This document shows positions 45,557 through 56,810 of a stretch of DNA of 64,000 bases, one piece after another. Under the pieces are notes generated by a model, which saw nothing but the letters and a program-made list of their open reading frames with translations, did not search any database and was not told the origin of the DNA. Numbering within the stretch: position 1 is the first letter of the stretch; each line of letters begins with the position of its first letter. Source of the stretch: Amyloporia xantha (Eukaryota > Basidiomycota > Agaricomycetes > Polyporales > Adustoporiaceae); NCBI GenBank assembly GCA_036971615.1, contig JAYKKR010000002.1, positions 3,596,001 to 3,660,000 on the forward strand, given 5' to 3'. Both the position numbers and the translations under genes were made by a program.

Positions 45557-46016
45557 ATGGTGAGCCATCCGACCGTCTGCATCATTACGACAAACTGAAT
45601 GGGCTATAATAAGGCTACTCACACCTACAAGTTCGATGTCAAGGTACGCACTATCCCAAACACCACTAATTGACACCATGTTTGACACCACCACTTGTAG
45701 ATGACCTGCGGGGGCTGCTCCGGTGCAGTGACGCGCGCACTCAAGAAGGCGGAGACAGAAGGCGAGTCCTGTCAATGAAGGTTGCGAGCGTGAATACTCA
45801 CGAGACTGTCTCTCCATCCTCTAGGCCTCGGCATATCCTCCTACGATGTAAGTCTTGAGAAGCAGGAAGTGATTGTGAAGGGCACGATCCCATACGACTC
45901 GCTGCTGGAGAAGATCAAGAAGACCGGCAAGGAGGTGCGTCGTCCTGAAATTGGAGGTAGCTGCGACCGGAGCTGATACGTTGGAACAGGTACGCTCTGG
46001 GGAGACCGTAGAGTAA
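45557..46016 (+). CDS. ATX1: Copper metallochaperone Atx1
   Basis: Five exons join in phase to 76 residues: 45557-45559, 45614-45643, 45701-45761, 45825-45934 and 45990-46016. The protein begins MATHTYKFDVKMTCGGCSGA, with the copper-binding MTCGGC loop. It continues VTRALKKAETEGLGISSYDV, SLEKQEVIVKGTIPYDSLLE and KIKKTGKEVRSGETVE. This is a single heavy-metal-associated domain of standard size. Family knowledge: Atx1 carries Cu(I) to the Golgi copper ATPase Ccc2, which loads multicopper ferroxidases such as Fet3. The start codon stands alone in exon 1, followed by a 54-nt intron. The third intron (45762-45824) has a GC donor (G|GCGAGT) and a normal AG acceptor. The next gene downstream is a ferric reductase, which fits a link to iron uptake. 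Confidence 0.93.
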
Positions 46017-46684
46017 ACCAGATGGCAGGTCGGGGGTAGTCTTTCGGTGCTGTATGATATCGGGTTGACAACGTGATGCCGCTCTTCGTTCCTGGGTATT
46101 TTCGTACTGCCACATGCTCTCCACATGAAGAACAGTACTCCGTGAGAGACGCAAGAGTGAGATACCGCTGCGAGCGACCTTGGTTATGGGGAGAGTAGGG
46201 ATAGATTGACTTTGTCGACGTGCTGACGATAGGCGACGACGAGCTCGATGATGGGCACAATGCCTTGGCCTAATTTGGGGTCCCGGGAGCGAGTACAGGC
46301 GCGCGCATGACGGCGGCCGGCGCTTATATGGAAATGGCGGAGACGCCCGTTAACGGGTGCCGTTCATACCAGACGGCACTCGCGATGTCTGCGGCCATAC
46401 GCCTCCGCCGCCTCCGTCCTTCTCCTCCTACCTCCATGCTCCCTGGCGACCCCGTCGCCCCTTTAGATTGGTTTTTGCATCATTCGCTGTCTCAGCGCTC
46501 GTCGCCATTGTCACCTACGCACAATCTTCAAGGTCTCGTCTTGTCTAGATTCACCCGCTTGAATACGCCTCTCGGCCACGGAAACCTTGGCACATCTCTC
46601 GGAGCGCCTGGTAGTTTGGCCAGTGGCTCAGTGCAGGCCTCAGCTTTGACGATATAGAGATCAGAACAGGCGCTATACTCGTAC
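46017..46684. other. Intergenic region, ATX1 to ferric reductase
   Basis: This stretch holds the promoter of the ferric reductase. A plus-strand frame (46307-46657) is Pro/Leu/Arg-rich without domain signs and is not called. I looked for GATA-type iron-repressor sites and found no convincing one. Confidence 0.45.
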
Positions 46685-49600
46685 ATGGCCTCGCAGAACC
46701 CGACCGCTACGACTCCGCTTACAGCATGGCCCACCACTCCTTTCTACTCCGACGACCTCGAATGGATCACAGCCTACCTCGACATCCACGTCCTCAGCGA
46801 TGCCAGCATGGTTTATGCATATATTCTTTGGGTCGCCCTTGCCGTCATCGTCGTCGTGTACAGTGCGTTTCACTTGCTAGGTTTGAGAGTGGGCTACCTA
46901 GGTGCGTACTGGACGAAATGGGCCGTTCGCCGGAGGACATGGAGGAAGAAGCACACTCTCAGACTTGCCCAGCACAAGGGCGACCCCCATAGGCAACCAC
47001 TACCTCTCCCATCTAATGCTCAAATTCTCACCCTCGCCTTCCTTGTGCTCGCTACTTTAGCCCTGTCATTTGTAGGACCAGATTACTTTGCACCCGGATC
47101 CATGTTATGGACAGTGCATGATACACCCACGGTATCAATTCACGGTCGCGCCCTCTCTCCGTCTGCTGTTGCCCAGTTTGTGCCCGACTACACAATTCGT
47201 AAGGCTTGGTGGACCTCAGGGAACAGAACTGGCCTCATTGCTTTTGCTCTCTTCCCCCTCTGTATACTCCTGGCCCTCAAGTCTCCGCCATTTGCGATAT
47301 TATCGCTCCCCTTCGTCGTTCAGCTGCATTTCGACAAACTTGCTTGGATACACAAATGGATTGGCCGTCTTATTTGGTTGCTCTCCGCACTTCACGTCGC
47401 ACTCTGGAGTGTGCAATTATCGGTGGAGACGAGAAACAGTACTGGGAAGGTGGTGTATACATATGCATGGGAGTACCGGAATTTCATTTATGGATGGATC
47501 GTAAGTAAAATCTGTCTATGTAGCTTGAAAATTCCTGAACTAAAATCCCATCAGGCGTTCGGTGTCCTGACACTGCTGGTCGCCTCCTCCTTCCGGCCTG
47601 TTCGACAACTTCATTATGAACTATTTTATTTCTTGCACATTCTCCTCGTACCGCTTACTCTCATATTTTCCGCGCTACATCACCCCCCTGTGTGGTGGTG
47701 GTGTTGGGCTGCCCTTGCGGTGTGGGTTGGCGAGCGACTCTGGAGGTTAACTTGGTGGCTGCATACAAACGGCTACTTCGGTGGCATGCTGCCACAGCCT
47801 GCGCCAAAGAGGCTTCATAAAGTTCCGACACGGAATGGCCCCTCTCGGTCGGAGACATGGGAAATGGACAACTTGAGCTCTCCAAAATCACCACAGAAAC
47901 AGGGGCACTACAGTGTACCTTCTATCCCGAAGCTGTTGGTCGATGTCAATGTAGCCCGCGAATCCACCAAAGTTGCCTTTGGTTCCTCGGGGAGCTACGT
48001 CGCACCACCTGGCTTTGCACATGTGGAACTTTTACCAGGTCGGACGGTGCGTCTCCGACTGATCACGCCAGGCTATCTTCCCTGGGCCCCTGGACAACAC
48101 TTCCTCCTCTCTATTCCCGCCGTATCCAAATTGACAACTCATCCTTTTACGAATGCGACGTTATGTGACCAGGAAGCGCCAACGGACGAGGGGCGCGAGC
48201 TCGTCTTCCTTGTGCGTGCCAAGAACGGATGGACGAAGCGACTCTGGGAACTCGTATCGCAGATGGCAGCGCGTGGACAGGCTCATGTCCCAGGCGATAC
48301 TCTCCCCGCAAACTGCGAGGTCCCAAATCGTGGTGTGCTGCTGCGAGCATGCGTCGATGGGCCGTTTGGCTCAGCGGCAAGAGCGAATTGGGGCTCGTAT
48401 TCTACCGTGCTGATTGTGGCAGGTGGCTCGGGAGTGAGTTTCGGGCTGTCCGTACTTCAGTATGTCTGCTTGTGTCTTGCAGGCAGGAACGGAATTTATC
48501 TTGGTGGGAAGGGAGGGGGTTGGGGCCAGCCTGGGTTCAAGACAAGGCGTGTGCGCTTCGTCTGGCTTGTCCGCGAGTTCAGTAAGTAGATCTCAGGTTG
48601 TCATTATCACTCAGAAGCTGAAAATTCGTATTTTAGGTCATATACAATGGTGTGCAACACTCCTCCGCCGCTGTATGGCTATGGTCCACGCTCCCGAGCT
48701 GCAGGTGGATATTTTTGTCACAAACGTCAAGCCGTTCCCACAGAACGGCCCTCTCGTTGATGTTCCACCGGCAGAAGGCACTGATAATGGTCTTGCCCCT
48801 CCTGCGCCTCGCTTTGCCCTGGAAGATCGTCAGGGACCACATCCGGGGCGTGGACGCTCAGAGTCCGTTTCTTCTGTAGAGAGCGACGCTGATAGTTTTG
48901 TTGATCTGAGCTACTACACGGGCGATTATGTCGAGGAAGGCGGCGAACTGGGACACGAGGAGCACGTCCTGGATCTCACGAACTTCGAGGGTGATGATGA
49001 TACCGCAATGCCAGGTGAAACGCAGTTCAACCGCACGGTGAAGAGAGAAGGCAAGCTCAGGCGAGCTGCATCTCGAGGAGCTGCTGCTCTCTTGTCTTCC
49101 AAGAGTAGGCGGGAGGGCCGTACTGAGAAATTGCCGCTACGTGGCGTATCGCCAGTACGCCTGGTCGACCAGGGACCCACCAGTGGTTCGTTTTCGCCCA
49201 TAGAGGAGCACCGTCGTGATGGACCACACGACCAGGATATCGGAACATTGTCTCCCATCTCATCACATGCATATCTGTCCCCGCAATCGGTCGCATCCTC
49301 CAGTACCCTGCTAAGCCCTGACGCACCCACGCATACCTTCCGCTACTCGGATCCTCATTCCCCAGGTGCCTCCCAGTTTCGGGTAAGTGGTGGACCAGGT
49401 GCGGTTGCGATGGGACGCCCTCTATCTACCGCTTCGCACATGAGTGAATGGTCGGATGTGGGCAGCCTTGCAGCACTGGTATCCGAGATCGGAAAGGACG
49501 GGGAGCATCTGCGACTTGAGCTTGACGAACAGGAACTCCAGGACGTCGGTATCGTTGCTGAACATGCGCGTCCAGGGAAACCAAGACTGGACCGTATCCT

Positions 49601-49833
49601 CGCTGACGAGGTGCGACAGGCGCAGGGTCCGATCGTCGTCGGATGTAAGTCGGTCAGCTTTCACTTCCATGCTATGGTTTCATTGACACTATTTTTATCG
49701 TGTAGGCTGTGGGCCTCTTTCGTTGAATGCCGTCATGCGGAAGACTGTTGCAGCGCACATCGATCCTGGCCGAATACGACAAGGCGATTTGAGCGGGTCC
49801 ATAACATTGATCTCAGAGGACTTCGAGTATTGA
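46685..49833 (+). CDS. Ferric reductase (FRE family, flavocytochrome)
   Basis: The start is MASQNPTATTPLTAWPTTPF. Membrane helices include VYAYILWVALAVIVVVYSAF and ILTLAFLVLATLALSFVG. The ferric-reductase core has paired haem histidines in IHKWIGRLIWLLSALHVALW and QLHYELFYFLHILLVPLTLI. The flavin site is THPFTNAT in the region PGQHFLLSIPAVSKL. The NADPH half begins VLIVAGGSGVSFGLSVLQ. It resumes after a long disordered insert and ends CCGPLSLNAVMRKTVAAHID, then DLSGSITLISEDFEY and stop at 49833. Introns near 47503, 48580 and 49650 join in phase. The insert (about 48750-49620) is acidic and Ser-rich. Family knowledge: plasma-membrane reduction of Fe(III) or Cu(II) for uptake. No N-terminal signal peptide is obvious. 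Confidence 0.9.
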
Positions 49834-50291
49834 TCGCTGCGCAGGAGGCGTGTAACGATACTACCATTTACTGGACTTTCTGACACGATTACCACGAGAT
49901 CTACCTAGGGCTAGGTATCCACTGTCGTTTCCTTGAATTGCTTCGTCGCGTATAGAGTATACCAGGACTTTCATGTATTTTTATTACATCTCGTTTCGTC
50001 ACCAGCCCTAAGTATACATCGCAATAATTGATATATTTCGAGCTTAGTTTCTAGCAATATGTAAACCTAAGGCAATGTTGCTCCAATCTTTGACGTACAT
50101 ATGTGTTTTCATGATCAAGTTGTCTGTTGTCCTCGTCCGCATAGAACGTGACTCGGACGCGCCAGGACGCGTCTCAACCCGTCAGAGATTTTGACCGGAA
50201 AATATTATCCACGCTGCTGTCCACACACACCCTCTATAGGCCTCTGCGCCACCGTATAACGCTTTTCTTGAGACATCGCCTTCTTGGAACT
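49834..50291. other. Intergenic region upstream of TRM1
   Basis: This AT-richer stretch contains the ferric reductase 3' flank and the TRM1 promoter. No gene or RNA is visible. Confidence 0.45.
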
Positions 50292-52733
50292 ATGGCCACA
50301 AAGTCTACAGAGCCCCCAATCACTGTTCCAGAAGGCTTCACTTTGCATACAGAGAACACATCCCGAATTCTTCTACCCCCAGGCAATCAAGCATTTCTCA
50401 ATCCTGTACAGGAATTCAACCGAGATCTGAGTGTTGCCTGTATCCGTACCTGGAGCGAATTACTCAACGAAGAGAGGAAAAGAAGTGGAGGCAAGGCCAG
50501 GAAAGGCGGGCTAAGAAACAACAGAATGGTGACTCTGGTCCGAAGGCCAAGCGGGTGAAGAGTGAGTATCATGCTTCTAGCTGGCCGTAGCTCTTATGGA
50601 TGTCTTTAGCCATGACCAGCAGCCGACAGCGATACGACCTCATCCGCTGTGTCTACGGTGGAAGCAGAAGTAACTGAAGGTTCGTCTGGTGCAGGTGCGC
50701 CTTCAGAAAACTCAGAATCATCGGAAGTCCCAACTGTGTCAAACCCACAAAAGCAAAAGGAGGTAAGTGTCATCGACACATATTCGTGACCTCTCATGCA
50801 AAATATGACATTAGTATCGACCATACAAGAGCGTGATTTTAGAAGCTCTCTCAGCGACCGGGTTGCGCTCTATTCGATACGCGAAAGAGATACCCCTGGT
50901 AAAGTGCGCATATATGCAATGATTAGCGTGACAATCTGCTTGACTAACATCTTGCCTGCCGAATCATGCCTGCGTACAGACATGTCATCGCAAACGATCT
51001 TTCTCCTTCAGCCGTCGAGGCAATGCGACGGAATATTGAAATCAATGGACTTGCAGGCCAGGATAGCTCTTTGGAGGTACAGAAGTCCGATAGTAGCAAG
51101 CCGAGGCTTGGCAAAATCAGGGTGAACGAAGGAGATGCTTGGTGTGTTATATGATAAGGTCTCTGGTGATTATGTTCACCTATTTCTAGTGCGCTGATGT
51201 ACAACCATCGGGCGGAACGGGATCGCGTCGACGTTGTGGACTTGGATCCATATGGCACTGCGGCACCCTTCATTGATGCCGCTGTTCAATGTGTCAATGA
51301 CGGAGGTTTGTCTGGTTGTCACAATCTCTGTAGTTATCGACTAATTCTGGTGTTTTCTAGGATTGCTGTGTGTGACATGCACTGATCTTTCTGTCCTTGC
51401 TACGGTGAATTATCCGGAAAAATGGTACGCTTTTTTGTGTTCTGGAACTTTTTAATCGTCACAGATTATCATATTCAGCTTCTCGAATTATGGAGGTGTT
51501 CCCGTAAAGGCTGAATATTGTCACGAAGCGGTAGGTTTTTTCGTCACCTTCAAGAAAAGTCTGCCCTCTGATAGCTTTCACAAAGGCCCTCCGTCTGGTA
51601 TTGCACACGATCTCCACTTCCGCTGCGCGTTATGGTCGCTACATCGAACCACTACTCTCCCTTTCTATCGACTTCTACGTCCGGTTGTTCGTCCGCGTTT
51701 ATTCGTCCCCCAACGAAGTCAAAAAGGCAGTCAGGTAAGTCGGTCGTACAGTATGTTAAGGTGCTGCCTCGTTCTGACTGCAACTTGATAGCAAGACCTC
51801 TCTCTACTATATATGCAGCGGCTGCCAATCATTCTACAGCCAGCCCCTTGGCCGTATGACCGAAAACGTCCATGAAGCAAGCGGCAATGTCAATCTTCAT
51901 TTCAAAGCGCACACTGGTCCGACAGTACCCAACAAATGTCCGGAATGCAATTTCTCGTTGCATGTGCGCGCCTATTTTAGCTCACAAATCTCACTCTTGA
52001 CCGAAACTCTGTAGGTGGCAGGGCCTATGTGGTCAGGCTCAATACACAAGCCCACCTTCATCTCAAGGGTACTGGAACATGTAGACGCGAGTGAAGATAA
52101 ATATGGAACCTTCGCTCGCATGAAAGGCATGTTGACCGTCGCCAAAGAGGTAGGTTCTCCACTATTCTTATCGATCAGAGCTTGATAGTACGCATAGGAG
52201 TTGGACACCCCGTTCTACTTCACGCCGGCGAAGATTGCCGGCAGCTTTCATTGCGTGTGCCCGAACCTCGATGAAGTGGCGTGCGTGTTCTACTTATAAC
52301 TGTTCTATTTTGCGACGCATCTCATGATCATTTCAGTTCCGCCCTGCTGCATGCAGGACATCCGGTTTCGCGCTCCCATGCATGCGCTGGCTCGTTGAAG
52401 ACGACCGCTCCTCGTGAGGATATACATGACGTATTCCGCTCGTGGGTAAAGACGCATCCAGTGAGAATGGACAGGGTCTCAGAGACATCTCCCACGCACA
52501 AGCTTCTCAGTAAGGAGCCGAAGTGCGTCCACCTCCTTTCTGTGTACGTTGACCCTGTTAACCCCATGAACTGCTATATTAGAACGGAAGCGAACTTCAG
52601 AACACATCCTCAGTCTGTAACGGCCTCTTCCAAAGTGAAACTCGTGCGTTACCAGGCTAATCCTACACCAAACTGGGGTCCCGGTAAGAAGGCCGAGTCG
52701 GGTAAGAGGAAACGTGAAGGCGATAACGAATAA
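50292..52733 (+). CDS. TRM1: tRNA (guanine-26-N2) dimethyltransferase Trm1 (exon 1 frame break)
   Basis: The start is [20 protein letters not shown] at 50292, continuing [20 protein letters not shown] and [19 protein letters not shown]. The sequence after that is protein-like only in the next frame ([20 protein letters not shown]), so one base seems to be missing near 50478-50484. Later exons carry [75 protein letters not shown], a CSGC...CPEC zinc site and MLTVAKE. The end is [20 protein letters not shown], then [24 protein letters not shown] is the methyltransferase motif. Family knowledge: m2,2G26 formation in nuclear and mitochondrial tRNAs. Many short introns are present. The basic C-terminal tail could serve as a nuclear signal. 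The stop converges on STE11 with about 200 bases between. Confidence 0.9.
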
Positions 52734-52935
52734 ACATAGCTGGAAGACACGATGTGCTAGATTGACATGTGCTGTGTATCTACTAAAATCTCCGCACAAA
52801 AATAGTCCTGAAGGAACCCGGTTGACAACACGCTGGCCGAAGAGATGAATGCTACATGCGAAAAGTGAACGACAGTGAGTCGGTAAAAATAGCGACAACG
52901 CGGCAGACGAAGCGAAGACGAAGAGTGACCGTTGG

Positions 52936-55900
52936 TCAGTGCCCAAGTGGGAGGGGCTGATTTGCTATCCAAGGATGTTTGAGCAGCTCAGCCGCTGACG
53001 GCCGCGCTTCATGATTAAGCTCGAATGTGAGCTGCAGGAAATTTTCGGCTTCCGTAGAGATGTCTGCCGGAATCGTAGGCTTTGCCGAGGATCCAATCTG
53101 CATAACAGTCATTTAGAGTCAATTCTGGGAAACGGAGTAGTAAGTACCTTGAATATCGCCTGCATCTGAGTCAGCTGGGCCCAAGGATGTTCGCCGGTGA
53201 GCATTTCTACGACTAGGCAACCAACACTCCAGATATCAGCCTTTTGCGTGTACGCTGTCTGTTTGACGACTTCGGGTGCCATCCAGAATACGGAGCCTTG
53301 AAGGGAAGGCCGATGTGCCCGATGTCCGGGGAGTAGATCTGAGAGAGAATAAGCACATATTTGGTCCAGGACAATTATAGATTGCAGCTCACTGTCCTCG
53401 ACTTTCTTGGAGATGCCGAAATCAGAGATTTTGATACCACCCTTGTTGTCGACTAACATGTTTGCTCCTTTGATATCTCGGTGAATGATGTCTCGTTCAT
53501 GCAGATAGTTCAGTCCCAGAAGGATCTGCCGAACCCAATTTCGCACGAGTGGTTCTTCAAAGGCACCGTAGTTCCGTAGAAGAGATGTGACGGACCCTCC
53601 TGGGACGTATTCCAGGAAAATGTTCAAATGGTCATCATCAATACAAGAGGCTAAGAATATGGGTTTTAGCACAAATATAGATGAGTCTCCGGGCTTGAAA
53701 CGTACACAAATATTGAACAATGTTGTCGTGCTGCAGCTCTTGCAATAGTTCAATCTCATGCTCGAGAGCACTCAGCATGCTCTTCTTGCGTTCTTCATTT
53801 GGCGCTGAACCAGTAGGTAGCTCTACCTGCTTCACTGCCATTAGAAGACCAGTCGAGGCGTCCATGCCCAAGTAGACTTTGCCAAAGGACCCGGCGCCGA
53901 TCAGCGCACCCTTAATCCACTTAATTGTCCTTTCGCCTATATCGTGCCAGTCAGCCTGTTTATAAACAACCGTACGAAGGAAATCCAACATACGGCCTGC
54001 CGACGTGATCGCTTTACTAGGTTCATCTTCGTCAGTTGCGGTGTCAGTCTCCACATCTTGCTCGTCCTCTTCCGCATTCATAGTGTCTTCCTCGTCTTCT
54101 TCCAAAATACTTTGCTTCTCGGGATCATCACCCACATCGACTGTGGTCCATTCCTCCGAGCCATCGGAATCTCTGTTGAGATCACCGCTTTCTCGCCGAC
54201 TCTCGACTTCTGCGGTGATCTCATCGACAGTTACCAGACTAGCGGTATCAGAACGGTCCCGCTTGCTGCGTAACTCGGTCATATAACTCATACGCCTGGA
54301 AGCGGTTGACAAGGTTCTCGACAGTGGTCGCTGTCCCGATTGACTCGGGTTGAGATTTAGAGAGTCAGACAACGATTCGGATGGGAATGCTACTGGGGGG
54401 AGAATATGAGGGCTCGAAAGCCGTTTGTATGCCTCCTCTTCGTTGGCATCAGATATTTCGAGCGATTGTCCATCGTCCGTCGACAACGACAGTCGCGGAG
54501 GGTTGCTCGTACTCATCGTAGCAGGGGCTGAAGGTAGAGGAGGAGGCGGGGAAGGAACTCTCTCCGGAAACATTGTCACAGTCGAAGAAACCGATGCTCT
54601 TGGTGAAGCACCGCGCTGGGAGCCCAACGTACTTACGCTGAAACGCGAGTACGATGGCGCATTCCACGAGCTAACGCTGTCGTGCTTACTGGGACCCACT
54701 GCTCGCATCATGCTCTGCCTTCTCGTTCTCTCAAGGACCTTCTTCTCAGTGAACGGGAAGTATTCTGCCAAATGTGTCGTGATGAGCTCGCTGGGAGGTC
54801 GCTGGCCAAAGAAGTTGCGGAGCTTCGAAGGACGTTTGCTGCTCGCAGGAGTCTTGGTTGGGCTCTGGCTCGGCGACGACGGCGACGACTCCAGAGCTTT
54901 GTCTGGGATCTGCACGCCAAGTCCACTGAGGATGCTGACAGAGCTAGCGCGCTTCATGGCTTTAGTGGTGGAACCAGGAATCTGAGAAGTGTTCGGTGCC
55001 CTGTCCGGGGAAAGCAAGTCCTCATCTGGATCACGTCGGTGGGTCGCAAACACAGGACTGGGTGGACTGGCTGGGGGCTCCTTGGACCGTCTCGTCTTGG
55101 CAATGACACGTAAAGTGAGTCCGGACTCGCGAGAAGGATCATCTGGGGGTGCATGACAGATGGAGAGCAGTTGAGCTTCCGTTAAAGGAGAACCTAGATA
55201 ATCCACACGTCAAGTAGATGTATGCGCGAAAACGTTGAGAACTAACCAGAGGCATCCTCCAGCCCCCAATGAAGATAGACACCCCATCCCTCTACACTCA
55301 GCCCACCGTCTTCCGTTTCGATGCGCTCTGAGCCATCTCCGTCTCTCGTTCCAAGCTTGTTAAACTTCCTTAACGCCTTCACGAGAACCTCCACGCCGCC
55401 AGCACAGTCTGCGACGTTGATCGTCGTCGACTTGCCTTCGTCTGGAAGTGTGAATTTAACGAGCTTCCTCCGCAAGTCATCCAGCGAAGGTGCAGTATGT
55501 GACGGCGCATTCTGCGGCGGCATATTTTGCGATGGCGTACTCGGTCGCAAAAGTGCACCCATGTTGTTCCTGTATGCGGTGCCCACAGGCGGAGAAGGGG
55601 TCCCCGACGCCGTGGTACGCTGAGTCATGAAGGACTCTGCGATGGGCGAGAGGCTATTTTGCGGTGCACCAAGCGAAGCATACGAGTGGGGGATGTTGCT
55701 GGTATTCGAGCGAACTGGAGGCTTTGGTGGTGGGTTCGGCGACGCATTGGAATACGACCCGCTTCTGCTGTGCGAACCATTCTCACTCGGTCCACACGTC
55801 GCGGAACGACCTGACGATTGCATGGACGGGAACGGAAGTGGGGACTGCGATCTGATAGGCGTGCGCGCATTATTCCCTCCTTGCCAAGTGCCTCCTTGTT

Positions 55901-56810
55901 GAGACGTCGGGGTAAGAAGATTCGAACCATGCGGTCCCTGCTGGGGTGATGAGTATGGAGAGCCTTCCGGTTGGATGGGTGTCCGCCGACCAGCGAGTGC
56001 ACTCTGTGGCGGGTGGAGGGTATGGGGAGTTCGAGGATTTGGAGGGAGCGGAGGCTGCCCACGGGGCGGGGGCGGGAGAGGGGGAAGAGCAGATCGAACG
56101 CTGTGCGCCGTGGTTGGCGTGCTGTGCACAGAAGTCGCGCTATTTGGCTGTGGGAGCGGTCGAATTCCATTGGCATACCGTGCAGAGTCCTGGCCATCGC
56201 GTACGATGCGAGGCAAATCGGGGGAACCTCCCGGGGGCGCCAGGTGCAGAGGCGCTGGACGACTGGTTTCAAGTCGGCGGTTGTGTGCGCGAGAACCAAG
56301 GCCTCCGCTATCCGTGCTCGACGTCCGACCGTGTTCGGACATTCGTGGGCGGTTCATGATCGACGTGAGAGCAGTGTTTGCCGAGGAACAGCGCAGCCTG
56401 AGAGACTTGACTGCGTTCAGGATCCTGAGCCTATCTCCGACGCTGGTTATCCCCATTTCCTTCAGAATGACCTGGTCCAGCTCGAGCAGGACGTCGCCCC
56501 TAATATCGTTCTCCTTGAACCTAGCAATGTGATGAGCGCACTTGATGTCAGTCAACCAGCGCGCGACATGCATATCCGACCATGTACGCAGAAATTCAGG
56601 ATATGACAAGCCTGCGGGCAGCTCAAGTAAGCCACTAGGTAGTACTGACGTAGTCGAAAGAGCGCTGCCTGGAGGACCTGAGCCATGGCCAGAGCGGGAC
56701 TGGCTGTACGAAGAGAAAGTAGGTGAAGTGGGCGAAGATGACTGCGAGGCAGGTTGCGAAGGATCGTCAAAGACTTGGAGAACGCCATTGCCCGCAACGA
56801 CGGCTGTCAT
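52936..56810 (-). CDS. STE11: MAPK kinase kinase Ste11
   Basis: The start is [20 protein letters not shown] at 56810. A SAM domain follows ([40 protein letters not shown]). Then a long Pro/Ser-rich linker, and a Ras-association-like domain ([36 protein letters not shown]). After a regulatory region with acidic runs the kinase starts [20 protein letters not shown], with [33 protein letters not shown] and [16 protein letters not shown]. The last exon, [20 protein letters not shown] through [15 protein letters not shown], ends at 52936 and is joined by an intron after MQAIFK. SAM, RA and kinase in this order define Ste11, which feeds pheromone, filamentation or osmotic MAPK cascades. All kinase motifs are intact. 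A 5' UTR intron with a GTAAGT near 57249 is possible. Confidence 0.93.

Noticed and set aside
46307..46657. 116-codon plus-strand frame before the ferric reductase
   Set aside because: Low-complexity Pro/Leu/Arg sequence in a promoter region with no domain.
54425..54985. Long plus-strand frame opposite STE11
   Set aside because: It is the antisense shadow of the Ser/Pro-rich linker of STE11.
55910..55935. GGTTCGAATCT on the minus strand, resembling a tRNA B box
   Set aside because: It lies inside STE11 coding sequence and no A box, acceptor stem or anticodon arm is found at the right distance.
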